Notes under the pieces: model-generated
Told to the model about the DNA's origin: nothing
What the model saw: the letters and a program-made list of their open reading frames with translations, nothing else
The model's database searches: none
Translations under genes and position numbers: made by a program
In this document: piece after piece, positions 54,946-64,000 of the stretch
Layout of the letters: the number at the start of each line of letters is the position of its first letter
How positions within the stretch are numbered: the first letter of the stretch is position 1
Origin: Marsupella aquatica
Taxonomy: Eukaryota; Marchantiophyta
Reading direction: 5' to 3'
DNA: 64,000 bases
Assembly (NCBI GenBank): GCA_973895155.1
Contig: OZ316891.1
Location: 16,120,001 to 16,184,000, forward strand

Positions 54946-55738
54946 GGTTGTTTAAGACCCAGACACATGCAGAACCTGTAGTGCAAAGTGTTTCTCGTGT
55001 GTTGCAACGTTTCCTGTGGTGCTGTACAGATAAGGACAAATGACTGATCACGACCCAAACTACCTGCTCAGTGGTCGTTCTAACAATCACAAAAGACAAT
55101 CTCGCAAAGAGATCTTATCTGATATACTCTCTGGCAGACCCACAAGTGTGACAAATATGCATGGAAAAGCACAAGCATCAAAAAACAAACAAACCAAAGA
55201 TTGACACTTGTTACATTTTGACTTGCTCAAATGTACCAATGAGCAAATATATCCTCGAAGTGGTCATAAATTGGAACGGTAAATGGTACAAGTTACCGTT
55301 ATAAAGGACCATTAATCTGAACATTTTGCATCGAGCTAATATTAGCGCCTGGCGCTATTATTATGATGGTCTGAAATACAGGTAGAAATGAAGAATTTTA
55401 ATAATAGCGCCAAGCGCTAGTATGGAGACAATTCAAAAATGACGTGCAGTTTATAACTAAATTAGAAATGTAAAACCGTATATTTCTATTGATTGAATAA
55501 TAGCGCCTGGCGCTAGTATGAATACACTACAAAAATGACCTAAAGGTTTCAACTAATGTAAGAAAGTTTCAGATACTAATGACCGTTAGACCCTAAGCTA
55601 ATTATGATGGTTCCAATTAGATATGAAAATGATAGATTTCTATACTAGCGCCAGGCGCTAGTGTCAAACTTCCAAAACATGTTCTTGTTTGCTTTCAAAA
55701 ATGGCAAATTTGGACTTAAATATTAAAAATTTAGTCTG
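54946..55738. promoter_or_regulatory. Divergent promoter region of element 2, left part
   Basis: Non-coding, AT-rich, with palindromes at 55,342-55,357, 55,403-55,419, 55,501-55,516 and 55,644-55,660. It continues after the inserted LTR element at 59,404, where a fifth site lies (59,477-59,492). Confidence 0.5.
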
Positions 55739-55881
55739 TGTTGTAACTCATACCTGAGTTAAGTCTACCTTTGGGATAACTACCTATGTAACTACCCTAA
55801 CTACTTAGGCCGTAGCCACATGTACATATCCTACCAAGAGTAAAGATGGAACCAACTCTTTGTCTCATTAATCCCACAACA
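55739..55881 (+). repeat. 5' LTR, 143 bp
   Basis: TG...CA ends. It is followed at 55,882 by CGTTATCAGCACGAG, a sequence often found directly after the 5' LTR of plant Copia elements, where it serves as primer binding site. Confidence 0.88.
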
Positions 55882-55896
55882 CGTTATCAGCACGAG
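55882..55896 (+). promoter_or_regulatory. Primer binding site of the short-LTR element
   Basis: CGTTATCAGCACGAG starts at the first base after the LTR. It does not match the 3' end of initiator tRNA-Met; it looks more like the complement of a tRNA anticodon arm, as used by some Copia elements. The tRNA was not verified. Confidence 0.5.
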
Positions 55897-56461
55897 CCTG
55901 AGACTGGCTGAACTTTTTTAGGCCATGACTGATTCACTCTAAGACGAAGAAAGAAGGGAAAGATGTGATTCGAATGTGCCAAAGTTTTTTTTGCGAGAGC
56001 TGCTTGAAGCGCTGCACGAGCAACTTTTCTTTGGGAGAAAGGCCAAGGAAGAATTGATCCCAGCTATGGTGAATTGAATATCAAGGCGCCATCTTATTCT
56101 TAAACTACATCTTTGATTGATAAGATTTCTAGCGAGCACCAGCTCACTGACGGCTGGTCGTGAGCGCACAACAGATTGGAGTACGACAACCTACTCTATT
56201 TCCTGTGTTTGCTTCCAGTTCTACTCGAGTCTGCCGCTGGAGGCATTCGAAATGGACGAAGCAGTAACAGGATGTTGTGATTTCTTTCCCGACACTACGC
56301 TTTCCCGACACTATGCTGACAGAAAAGCAACATTCCCCTCCAGGGTGAAAAGGATAAGAAGAGCAAGACGACAGCAATAGAGAGAAGACGATCAAAAAGC
56401 AGAAAGAAGAATTCAATTAGGACATCGCGACCTCATAGGGACAGGCCTTGCTCGATAGCCA

Positions 56462-56578
56462 ATGATAGCCGCACGGGATGCAGCTATCTTGGAGCGAAAT
56501 TCGGCTATCACGGAGAGAATAGCTGCATATGAGGAGAGAGACGCTGCCCTTCTGCTACGTGACGTAGCTTACGCTTAA
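56462..56578 (+). pseudogene. Possible captured BBR/BPC coiled-coil fragment
   Basis: A 38-codon frame with repeated (R/E)-D-A-A and E-R-N-S-A words (ARDAAILERNSAITER, EERDAALLLRD). This resembles the ERDAAIRERN repeats of BBR/BASIC PENTACYSTEINE GAGA-binding proteins. No pentacysteine domain is present. Short length makes this uncertain. If right, the LTR element carries pieces of two host genes in opposite orientations. Confidence 0.4.
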
Positions 56579-56677
56579 GAATGGTTCAAATTATAGATAC
56601 TTGAGCAGTAATGGCCCAAATCGTACTAGTTGTGATTTTGAAGCTGTATGCTAGAGAAAGATTGACATGTAATTTAC

Positions 56678-57247
56678 CTCAAGACCAAGCTGCGTGATTA
56701 GAGCCTGGACATGGTCAGCTTTCTCGGAGTGCGAAAGCTTCGTGGGGAGGCGCACCTCAGCAGCGAACATGAAGGTCTCAGTAACTGTTAGAAAGGGGAA
56801 GAGAAGGTCTTCCTGCATCACGTACGCGCTGTTGAGCTTGATATAGCTGCCGGTCACTTGCTGCCCATCCAGCCGCACTGTCTCGCCCAGACTCCGTTGC
56901 TCAATGCGGCCGGCCAGAGCGTCCAGGAAGGTGGACTTGCCAACACCGCTCGGTCCCATGATTCCCATCAATTGGCCTCTGATAGCCTTTCCCAAAATCC
57001 CTTGCAGAAGGTCGACGGGATAGGACTCCCATTTTCCGTCGATCTTCTCCTGCTTGACGACAGTGTACGTGAGATCTTCGAACTCGAGGCCCAATTCAGT
57101 GGTAAATCTCGTCGGCTCTGCACCTTGAATGGCATCAGCATTCGGTACTCCAAAATTGAGTTCTTTGTAGCCGCTACGGGACGGCACCTTGTTGATGTCC
57201 TCCAGGACAGTTTTCAGCGTCCTCCTGCCATCCTGCCGATGATTCAT
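56678..57247 (-). pseudogene. Captured fragment of an ABCG transporter (nucleotide-binding domain)
   Basis: A 190-codon open segment antisense to the LTR element. Walker A GPSGVGKST at residues 98-106, then the Q-loop in VMQEDLLFPFLTVTETF, with ABCG/WBC features LGLEFEDLTYTVV and RGQLMGIMGPSG. The ABC signature, Walker B and membrane domain are absent. The homology stops at QLGLE, directly before GTAAAT, which looks like the original splice donor with intron sequence retained after it. Intact ABCG half-transporters move lipids or hormones across membranes; this piece cannot. It is open and little decayed, in agreement with recent capture. Confidence 0.85.
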
Positions 57248-59255
57248 ATTTCAAAGTGCTCAATCGGATCCGAAGCAAAACAAAAAAAATTGCTGCCAAG
57301 ATGCTTCGATCCTGAAGACCTTCCAAAAACGCCTTACGGTGTCATTCCACAAATTGTCGAGTCTGAGATCAAATAGTTTGTGGCAACAACATTAGAGACT
57401 TAAATTAACAGGCGCAAAATGTTTTGGTTTCGGGGGCCAAGTGAGGCACACTGAGCGTTTGCCGAGATGATACGTGGTTATACTGACGCGTCTGCACGAG
57501 TTCCACATTTGAAGTATATAATACGGTTGTATTTTGTAAGTTCACGGAGATCCGCGTTTTGGAACGAGTCATCAGACCTCCTATTTCCAGTCCGTGAAGG
57601 CGACCTCATACGGAAGATTGATTCATAAGGAACACCCATACGCCTAATTACCAATTGAAAAAGATAGGAAGAGAGAAGACGCTACAGAAATCGAACGCAT
57701 ATCGTGAGCAAGGCAGGCAGCATCACGAACATATAAAGACAGACAGTCCATGATCGAACGCGAAGGGAGAAACTGAAAAATTTGAAGGAAAGAATGCGAG
57801 ACAGAGGAGAGAAACAATAAGCACCGAAACCAAGGAGGATAAATCCAAGAACATTGAAGGAAGCACAAACCCGAAAAAGCAAAGAGAGAACCCTGAAGAA
57901 CAATGAGGCGAGACCGAAACTGATCGAGCCAAAGAGAGAACATGAGGAACGCCAGGAGAGAGAAGGACGTCCAATGCAGACGGAGATCGTGGTACAAGCT
58001 AAAGACGAGACGCTGGGCAAAGGAGGCAAACAAAGAGAAGCCATCAAACCAAAGGAAAGTCCTCCACCTTTTCTTCTAAGAAGACCATTTTACACTAAGG
58101 AATGGAGAACTAAAGAACAAAGAGACTTTCTCTTCAAAAGGAAAGAAAAACCAAACAACAAAGCATGAAGTAAGGACATAAAGAAAGAAGCTAAAGTACA
58201 GAACCTACATGGCGACAAATGATGATTACTTCCACCAATTAATTTCATAAATTCAGGGGGAGATATTTTCCCAGGGGTGCCTACTACACATAAAAGCCCT
58301 GTGCCTACTGCACATGGAAGCAAATGGGTGCCTACTGCACAGCCAGCCAGAAAGGAAAAATATTTGACAAATTGAGGGGGAGACCTCAAGCAAGACTTGC
58401 AAGATGTGCCTACTGCACAAGTGCTTTTCACAACAATCAATATTCAAAAATGGAACTACATTCCATGAGTTAGAAGCATATGGCCAAATTATGAAAAATG
58501 CATTAAATCACCAATATTGGATGACATGTCATGACGACTAAAATTGGAAATATCAAAGACCCCACATCATATCATAATAAGGTATCATATGATCATATGA
58601 AGTATGGTATCACATTACAAGGTACTATCAGGTGAGGTATGACTTGGTAAGGCACCATGACAGCTGGTACGCTATACCTTGATAGGAAATCCCTATGATA
58701 TATGAGACCTAGGATTGGACACTCCAAACGATTCCAAGGCCAACGGATTTCAATCAACCATATCATCTTCATTATGAACTAATACCTTGTTTTTTCCTTG
58801 CATGTAATCAATGACCATTGAGGAATCTTCATTGCCTGATCGGGAAGAGACGCAAGACACAAAACAGCATCAACTTTGCTAACACCAACCAAGGAGGATC
58901 TTCAACAAGCCTATAGTGTTGACAAACACCTTAAGAGACTTTGTAAAAATTACACATACACTATATGCTTAAACCCAATTATGTTACACCCATGGGGATG
59001 GTAATACTCTTTCCTCCCACAAAGAAAGTAGGGGAGGTTTTAATGAGGTTACATCCCCCACTTACACTTTACCATGCAACATGAATTATAAGACATCTAT
59101 TAGGAGAAGCTTGACATTCATTTATAGTAGACTTGAGATGGCTACACCATTTATAAAATAGGCTAGACATAAACAAAACCTATTGTATACCACTGAGTAT
59201 GCCCAAAGTAGACTCTTGATTGTAACATTTAAACCCCAATGTTACAAAGGGGGAG
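57248..59255. other. Interior of the short-LTR element without recognised genes
   Basis: A purine-rich block (57,650-58,200) gives chance long frames on both strands. The later part contains the repeated word GTGCCTACTGCACA and AT-rich sequence up to the polypurine tract. No gag, protease, RT or integrase motif is visible. Confidence 0.5.
58277..58419. repeat. Four copies of GTGCCTACTGCACA
   Basis: Copies at about 58,277-58,290 (ACTACACA variant), 58,301-58,314, 58,328-58,341 and 58,406-58,419. The words GTGC and GCAC make each copy partly palindromic. Two AAATT(C/G)AGGGGGAGA repeats flank the cluster (58,251 and 58,370). The role is unknown. Confidence 0.7.
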
Positions 59256-59398
59256 TGTTGTAACTCATACCTGAGTTAAGTCTACCTTTGGGATAACTAC
59301 CTATGTAACTACCCTAACTACTTAGGCCGTAGCCACATGTACATATCCTACCAAGAGTAAAGATGGAACCAACTCTTTGTCTCATTAATCCCACAACA
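59256..59398 (+). repeat. 3' LTR, 143 bp, preceded by a polypurine tract
   Basis: No difference from the 5' LTR was seen. The tract AAAGGGGGAG at 59,246-59,255 directly precedes it. Confidence 0.88.
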
Positions 59399-59730
59399 GT
59401 CTGTATTTTCTACCAAAATAACCGTTAATCTTTGGTTTAGTACCCCATTTTTTGCAACTTTCAAGATTGTATAACGCTAGCGCCAGGCGCTACTATTTCA
59501 CCTAGTTGGCAAGAACGACAAAATAATTAACTCAATAGTAACTAGCCGTCGAATTGATGGCTTTGTCTTTTTTGGAACAGGAAGAAATCCGTTCCCAATG
59601 GTTCCGGTTATCGCTCGTCGTCTCTTTACATTTGAGACATGGATTAAGAAGAATAGTGACAAACAATTCCGCCAGTATCAATCAACCTTTATATTACCAA
59701 GTCTCATGATTTTGAGTAGTAGGTTCCCTA

Positions 59731-62700
59731 TGTGGAGTCAGAATATCTCAAGTTATTCGAATAACGTGTCCAACTACAGGTGACGTTGTGACGATCCCCA
59801 TGTCCATTTCTGACAAGAACAAACACGTTAGTGATAATTACCTGTGTAAAAGATTTGGCGTGACGAAGAAACATATTTTGACTGTCAAAATGTTGAACGA
59901 TGGTCCCGCTCATTTTGATTCTGAAGCCGGGGAAATTGTTTGGCATCTTGAATTTGGCGTGGAGTACTTGGTTTTCATTCAAGGAAGGGACATCGTTCAG
60001 GTCAAGGTGGAGATACCTCTAGTGTCTCATGAGGTGATTGACCTGACGTCCGATGCTGAACTCTCTGAGAGTGAATCCACACCAATCTCAAAGGAGGTTC
60101 AGATCAAAAAGGAGTGCGGCAAGACCACTTCCTTATTGCCCCAGGTACCCCCTGTATTGACTGTGTTGGAGGGGTCTGATGTTGTATACCCACTTACTCG
60201 TCCTGTTCTGGTTGTGTACAGAAGAAGCGCACTTGATGCCTTGTTGAAGTCAACTGGACAAAGTGAGTTATCTCGCTTTATTAGGTCAGAGACATTCATG
60301 CACGAGTAGGTTGAATGCTTGCCTGTGGTTTACAATGGGAATACAATATTTGAGCTTCCACCTGTTGATGGTGTCGGATCCAAAGGGGATCGTCTGCGAA
60401 ACATGGATAGATCCAAGGACTGCTATCTATGGACTAGAATTTTTCCTACTTCTGCTAATGTCGTCCCGAAGAAGTTGTGGGAGTTCGGGAGAGTCAGTTG
60501 TAGTGGTTCTCTCAAATGTCGAAATAGAGCATGTGAGTTTTATACAAAAACTCAATGCAGGAATTGTACTGGATGGGATGGGACCCCGAAGCTCTCTGGA
60601 CAACATTGTCCTAGGAGGTTGATCGATGCTGGCAGAATCATTTGTTGCTATTGCCTTCAAGTTCCATTTTGTGTTGAATCATGTCCTGCAAAAATGTTTT
60701 ATATGTACACGCAAGTTTTGATAGAGGATAACACTGCAAAGCACATGTCACGACTTGCAATCCATATGGGGGTGCACAATCATCCATGTCGGAAAGTATG
60801 GTCTAGAAGTGCTGAGAAAATAGCAATAGAAGAAATCCGGAAACAACATGAGAAGTCTCCTTCTTCTACACCATGTGTTTTGAAAAATGAGATCACTGGA
60901 TCTTTAATGGATGCTGTAGGTGAGTTTGTGGATGACATTTTAAAGCTAGAAGAATCAGATATCTGGAAATCACTTATGCTTGTTTCAACTCCTCAAAAGT
61001 TTTCTGCGTTATTTAAAAGCGTTTGTAAAGATCAGGTTGGTCGAGGTGATCTCGAATATCTGGTTCGCATGCAGAAGAATGTTACATTTCCTTTTCTCCA
61101 AAGATATCTTCTTCCTGGGCAGGGGTGTAAGAATGATAGAGCACATATTTTTAAAATGACAATCAAAGGGCATGGATCTGGTGTAGATTTACTCCGTCAG
61201 ATGAAGAAGGGGGGGCCTCTTGAAGGAGCATGGGTAAGCTTTGACGTGATGAAAAGGATGTCAAAAGAATGGAGTACTTTTAGCGCACATGTGTATGACC
61301 ATAACTATCGAGCTCTGTGCACAATATTTATATGTGAACTAAAAGCAGAGGACACTGTATCGCTTGAGAAGGCTTGGAGGTTGATGATCGAAGTGGATTT
61401 GGAGAACGGTTTAGAGGGCGTGGAAATTCATGGCGAATAATGCTCAGGCAGGATGGATCGCGGTAAGGAATGTCTTCTTTGATGGCCATCCAAATCCAGA
61501 GAGAGAGCGATCGGACGCATTCCACTTATATCAGTCTTTGCATCGCCACTCCATCGAAGGAGTCCTTGAAGAAAAAACGTGGTGAACATCGAGTCCTTTG
61601 GGACAAGTTACGGAATGCCGCTTCATTTGTGGAAGCTTACAGGGTTTCCCGAGAGATTGATTCATGGTGGCGATCAGGAAATTGGATTCTTGGGAAACTT
61701 CAAATGTTGCAAGGATGGATCGCATTTGGGGGTTGTGAGGTGGCATCAATGGGGGAACTTCATACGGTTGGTGAGTGAATCTTTACTAGTGCCAGGCGCT
61801 AGTATTAATAGTCCTTTCAAATTAAGATCCATAATCCTGATTTTGGCTAGCGCCAGGCGCTATCGTAGAGTTGTAATTGTAATTGCCTTCAAAATCATCA
61901 TGAAAAACATCATTCATAGCTTCCGTCCATATTGAATTGTCGCTTTGTTTTTTATTAGTCATATTGTCCTGAATTTGACAAAACTATTTGTCTCTTGCAG
62001 AGCAAAAGTGCACATGAAGGGGAGGATGATTCCCAATTGCACTGGGTCTGAAGCTGTTCATGGAATCATGAAAGCGTGGCAGGGAAAGAAAACAGTTGGT
62101 TTGTTTGAAGGATGTAAGACTGACCACAATAGAGCTATCTCGCAAATAGCAACCTATACAGCATATCGTGAAGGTCTCCATCGAGGTACCGGTCCAACAG
62201 TGTTTGAATTAGCTTTTCGTTCGGCTGACCAGGTAGGGTCACCAAAACTGTTCGAAGAAGCATCTAATATGTTACTCGCAAATGCAGCAGAATTTGATTT
62301 GGAGAGGGATTCTCCGTTGAATGGGGATTTTGTAACAAAGTCTATAAAAAGAAAAGGTCCGGCGACAGGGAATGTCTCTCCACAAGACTCCCATCGACAT
62401 GACACGGTTCTCATAACAATGCCAAATACCCGAGGCTGCAAGAGGAGAAATTTGAACTCATCTGAGTTTGAGAACATTCCGATACTTAGAACTCCTCCTT
62501 TGAATCCATTTATTGATTTGTTTGAGAGTGACTCTCCACTTTCCCATCATGCCTCCCAATCTCTTGAAGCTCCTGGAAGTGCTCCGAACACTACTCCATT
62601 CATTCCTGTAGACACTTCACTTTTTGAAGTAGACATTGTACCCAGGTCATGGCACCTTCGGAGAGTTTCCAGACACGGTGCAGGACCACAGTGTAATGGG

Positions 62701-63498
62701 ACGATGTCTAGAAGTTGTGATCATGATGAGTGTCATAATTGTATTAAGAAGGTTGGATATCCTTCAAATGCAGGGATTGTCGGAATTTTCGTCAAAGGAT
62801 ACTGCTTATTCAGAGGTGAACACCATCCAGAGCTTGTCTGGTTCTGCCCCACTAGCGATTGCTGGAAAAGCCAACCTTGTCGAGGTATTGCGAACCTCCC
62901 TACTTGCCCTGACGTTTTTCCAGTACTGAAAGGCACAAATCTTTCAAGTCTGGAGTTGAATTTCCTTCAAGAGTAGGGCATTGAAGTCTTGAGACGAGAT
63001 AGTGTTGTCTCATGTTGCCCTTCTTCATTTGAACTGAGAATAAACATTGACATTTTTCCTGAAAAGATCAATCCCGCACAAGTTAACATCTATTTTTGAA
63101 CGAGAAATGGGCGGGCGGTGAACTCCAGATCAAATCTCACTTAGGAATATCATAAAAGGATTGAATCAGCACAGAGGGAAACAATGACTCTGATCAAAGC
63201 TATGGAAGTTTCATCGGGAAACTCATACGGGAAACTATTCCAGATACGCACACATGCACATTTACAAACTGCAAATACTTACTGGGTGCAGATTTGCATT
63301 TTCCCTTGTTGCTCTTGTGAAGATTTCTTTCGTTGATATTCTCGAGGGAAACCTTTCATGCCATGTAAACACTGGTACTGGGTTTACAAAGCTATATTCA
63401 AGCTTGATCTAGTGGACAATGTCCTCCCAAGCCAACCGATTTTTACCATTGGGGAACTGCATTATATTTTAGGGAGGCAGAATTATGATGGTTTATAG
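59731..63498 (+). pseudogene. MULE-like transposase, copy 2
   Basis: Homology to copy 1 starts near 59,731, without an obvious Met. Exon 1 runs to 61,770, with an intron at 61,771-62,000 (GTGAGT...TTGCAG, two palindromes), and exon 2 runs to 63,498. The N-terminal linker has EVIDLTSDAE, a SUMO-interaction-like motif. The zinc region ends HMGVHNHP. The core has SFDVMKRM; the second Asp is changed (MANNAQAGW); after the intron TGSEAVHGIMKAW holds the Glu. The SWIM finger is CSCEDFF...PCKHW. Lesions: TAG at 60,307, a small deletion with frameshift near 61,430, further shifts near 61,575 and 61,730, TAG at 62,974, and stops in the SWIM region. It is not functional. Confidence 0.75.
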
Positions 63499-64000
63499 AA
63501 AGGCTCACCATTCTAGTATACGTTCAACGGGTATGTATGAGTTGTCGTATCGCAATGGTAACTTAGTTTTAGGTAGCACCCGACGCTATTAAACAATGGT
63601 TTTGTGGAAAATGTTGTTCTTCCATGTCTAACAATTTTTAACTTCAAAGCGAAGTTCACATTTGTGTTCAACAAGGCTCAAAGTTTTATGTGTTGCACAA
63701 AAAACTTCTTATTTCACCGCTATTGACTTAAGGTTCTATGAATTTCATTGTATGGATTGTGGAGATGTTAATTTTGTCTGATCGTCACGTGACCTTAAGT
63801 TTGGGTAGCGCCCAGTGCTAGTAAACATTTCTTTACTTGGTTCCTGTTAGAGCTATTAAATGCGTCTTTTGATAATTGTTGTTTTCCCCATCATATTGCA
63901 TTTTATGTTGAAATTGACCTCTTTGGTTTTGTCCAGAATTATTTTGTTTATTTGGATGATAGTACCAAATCTCCTGTTTCATTCCGCTCTTTTTCCTGTT
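63499..64000. other. Non-coding right tail of element 2
   Basis: Two diverged palindromes (63,573-63,588 and 63,805-63,820). The last 38 bases match, in reverse complement, 48,979-49,016 near the end of the third copy. No gene is seen. Confidence 0.6.

Larger units (their letters stand above)
55739..59398 (+). mobile_element. Non-autonomous short-LTR retrotransposon carrying host gene pieces
   Basis: Two 143-bp LTRs (55,739-55,881 and 59,256-59,398), identical as far as I can see, start TGTTGTAAC and end CCCACAACA. A perfect target duplication GTCTG lies at 55,734-55,738 and 59,399-59,403. The PBS-like sequence after the left LTR and the polypurine tract before the right LTR set the plus orientation. 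The 3.37-kb interior has no gag or pol. It contains an ABCG transporter exon in reverse, a BBR/BPC-like fragment, and short direct repeats. Insertion is recent and split the divergent promoter region of element 2. Confidence 0.9.
49511..63820. repeat. Dispersed palindromes TAGCGCCNGGCGCTA in element 2
   Basis: Sites at about 49,511-49,526, 49,749-49,765, 50,573-50,589, 51,693-51,708, 51,754-51,769, 51,806-51,821, 52,652-52,667 (degenerate), 54,150-54,167, 55,342-55,357, 55,403-55,419, 55,501-55,516, 55,644-55,660, 59,477-59,492, 61,786-61,802, 61,847-61,862, 63,573-63,588 and 63,805-63,820. One more (49,127-49,143) is in the third copy. All are intronic or intergenic. None lies inside the inserted LTR element. 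They occupy equivalent introns and spacers to those in element 1, but in different numbers. Confidence 0.85.
49347..64000. mobile_element. Large MULE-like DNA transposon, copy 2 (right end just past the window)
   Basis: It begins GACAGGAAACA at 49,347 and has the same gene order and orientation as element 1. It contains one extra small ORF near the left end, a broken ParB/methyltransferase-like gene (minus), a divergent promoter region split by a 3.66-kb LTR element, and a broken transposase (plus). By comparison with the third copy, whose end lies 29 bp beyond the last shared bases, the right terminus should fall at about 64,029. Without the LTR element the length is about 11.0 kb. Coding DNA differs strongly from element 1, so the two copies are old relatives and not a recent duplication. 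Confidence 0.7.

Noticed and set aside
56651-57247. A functional ABCG transporter gene
   Set aside because: Only the N-terminal part of the nucleotide-binding domain is present. The ABC signature, Walker B and membrane domain are missing, and it lies inside an LTR element.
57854-58168. 104-codon plus-strand frame in the short-LTR element
   Set aside because: The composition is just that of a purine-rich strand (Lys, Glu, Arg), with overlapping long frames on the opposite strand. No domain is seen.
428-63820. Palindromes as a CRISPR array or a tandem satellite
   Set aside because: Spacing is irregular from about 40 bp to several kb, sites lie in introns and spacers, and there are no cas-like genes. 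They are dispersed sites, not an array.
49347-64000. Elements 1 and 2 as a recent tandem duplication
   Set aside because: Same order and orientation, but coding sequence differs at many residues, palindrome numbers differ and lesions are independent.

Overview
The window looks like repeat-rich nuclear DNA of a land plant. It holds LTR retrotransposons of the Gypsy (Tat-like and chromodomain) and Copia-like types, LINEs with a CCHC ORF1 and an endonuclease-RT ORF2, MULE-type DNA transposons, spliceosomal introns, and captured pieces of what look like plant ABCG and BBR/BPC genes. I cannot name the species. No ordinary host gene is complete here, and there are no rRNA genes, tRNA genes or CRISPR arrays that I can see.

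Layout. (1) 1-10,233: a large MULE-like transposon (element 1), cut by the left window edge. (2) 10,234-13,716: a decayed LINE. (3) 13,717-16,829: an internally deleted chromodomain Gypsy element. (4) 16,830-18,024: AT-rich, unassigned. (5) 18,025-27,363: a second LINE on the minus strand, split by a 2.5-kb solo LTR (A). (6) 27,364-47,059: another solo LTR (B) of the same family, itself split by a young 14.8-kb Tat-like Gypsy element (TSD GGTCT, two 4.08-kb LTRs) and by solo LTR C (TSD ACAGT). (7) 47,060-48,949: an RPA-like ORF and a coiled-coil ORF. (8) 48,950-49,346: the tail of a third MULE-like copy, inverted. (9) 49,347-64,000: element 2, a second large copy of the MULE-like transposon. 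A 3.66-kb short-LTR element (TSD GTCTG) is inserted in it and carries host-gene fragments.

The most unusual system is the MULE-like transposon. It has two divergently transcribed multi-exon genes. One encodes a transposase with a GCM/WRKY-like zinc-binding region, a DDE core with a split catalytic Glu exon, and a C-terminal SWIM finger. The other encodes a protein with an N-terminal ParB/sulfiredoxin-like domain, a long helical middle, and a C-terminal domain resembling N4/N6 DNA methyltransferases whose catalytic [DNS]PP[YFW] motif is not visible. About 34 copies of a CpG-rich palindrome, consensus TAGCGCCNGGCGCTA, are scattered through the introns, the divergent promoter region and the tails of these elements. 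I saw none in exons and none in the 39 kb of retrotransposons between them. The arrangement recalls Arabidopsis VANDAL MULEs, where VANC anti-silencing proteins bind short motifs in non-coding parts of the element, but the proteins and the motif here are different. Both copies are broken, by different lesions, many of them C-to-T or G-to-A, as expected for a methylated, silenced element. All functional proposals here are inference from sequence.
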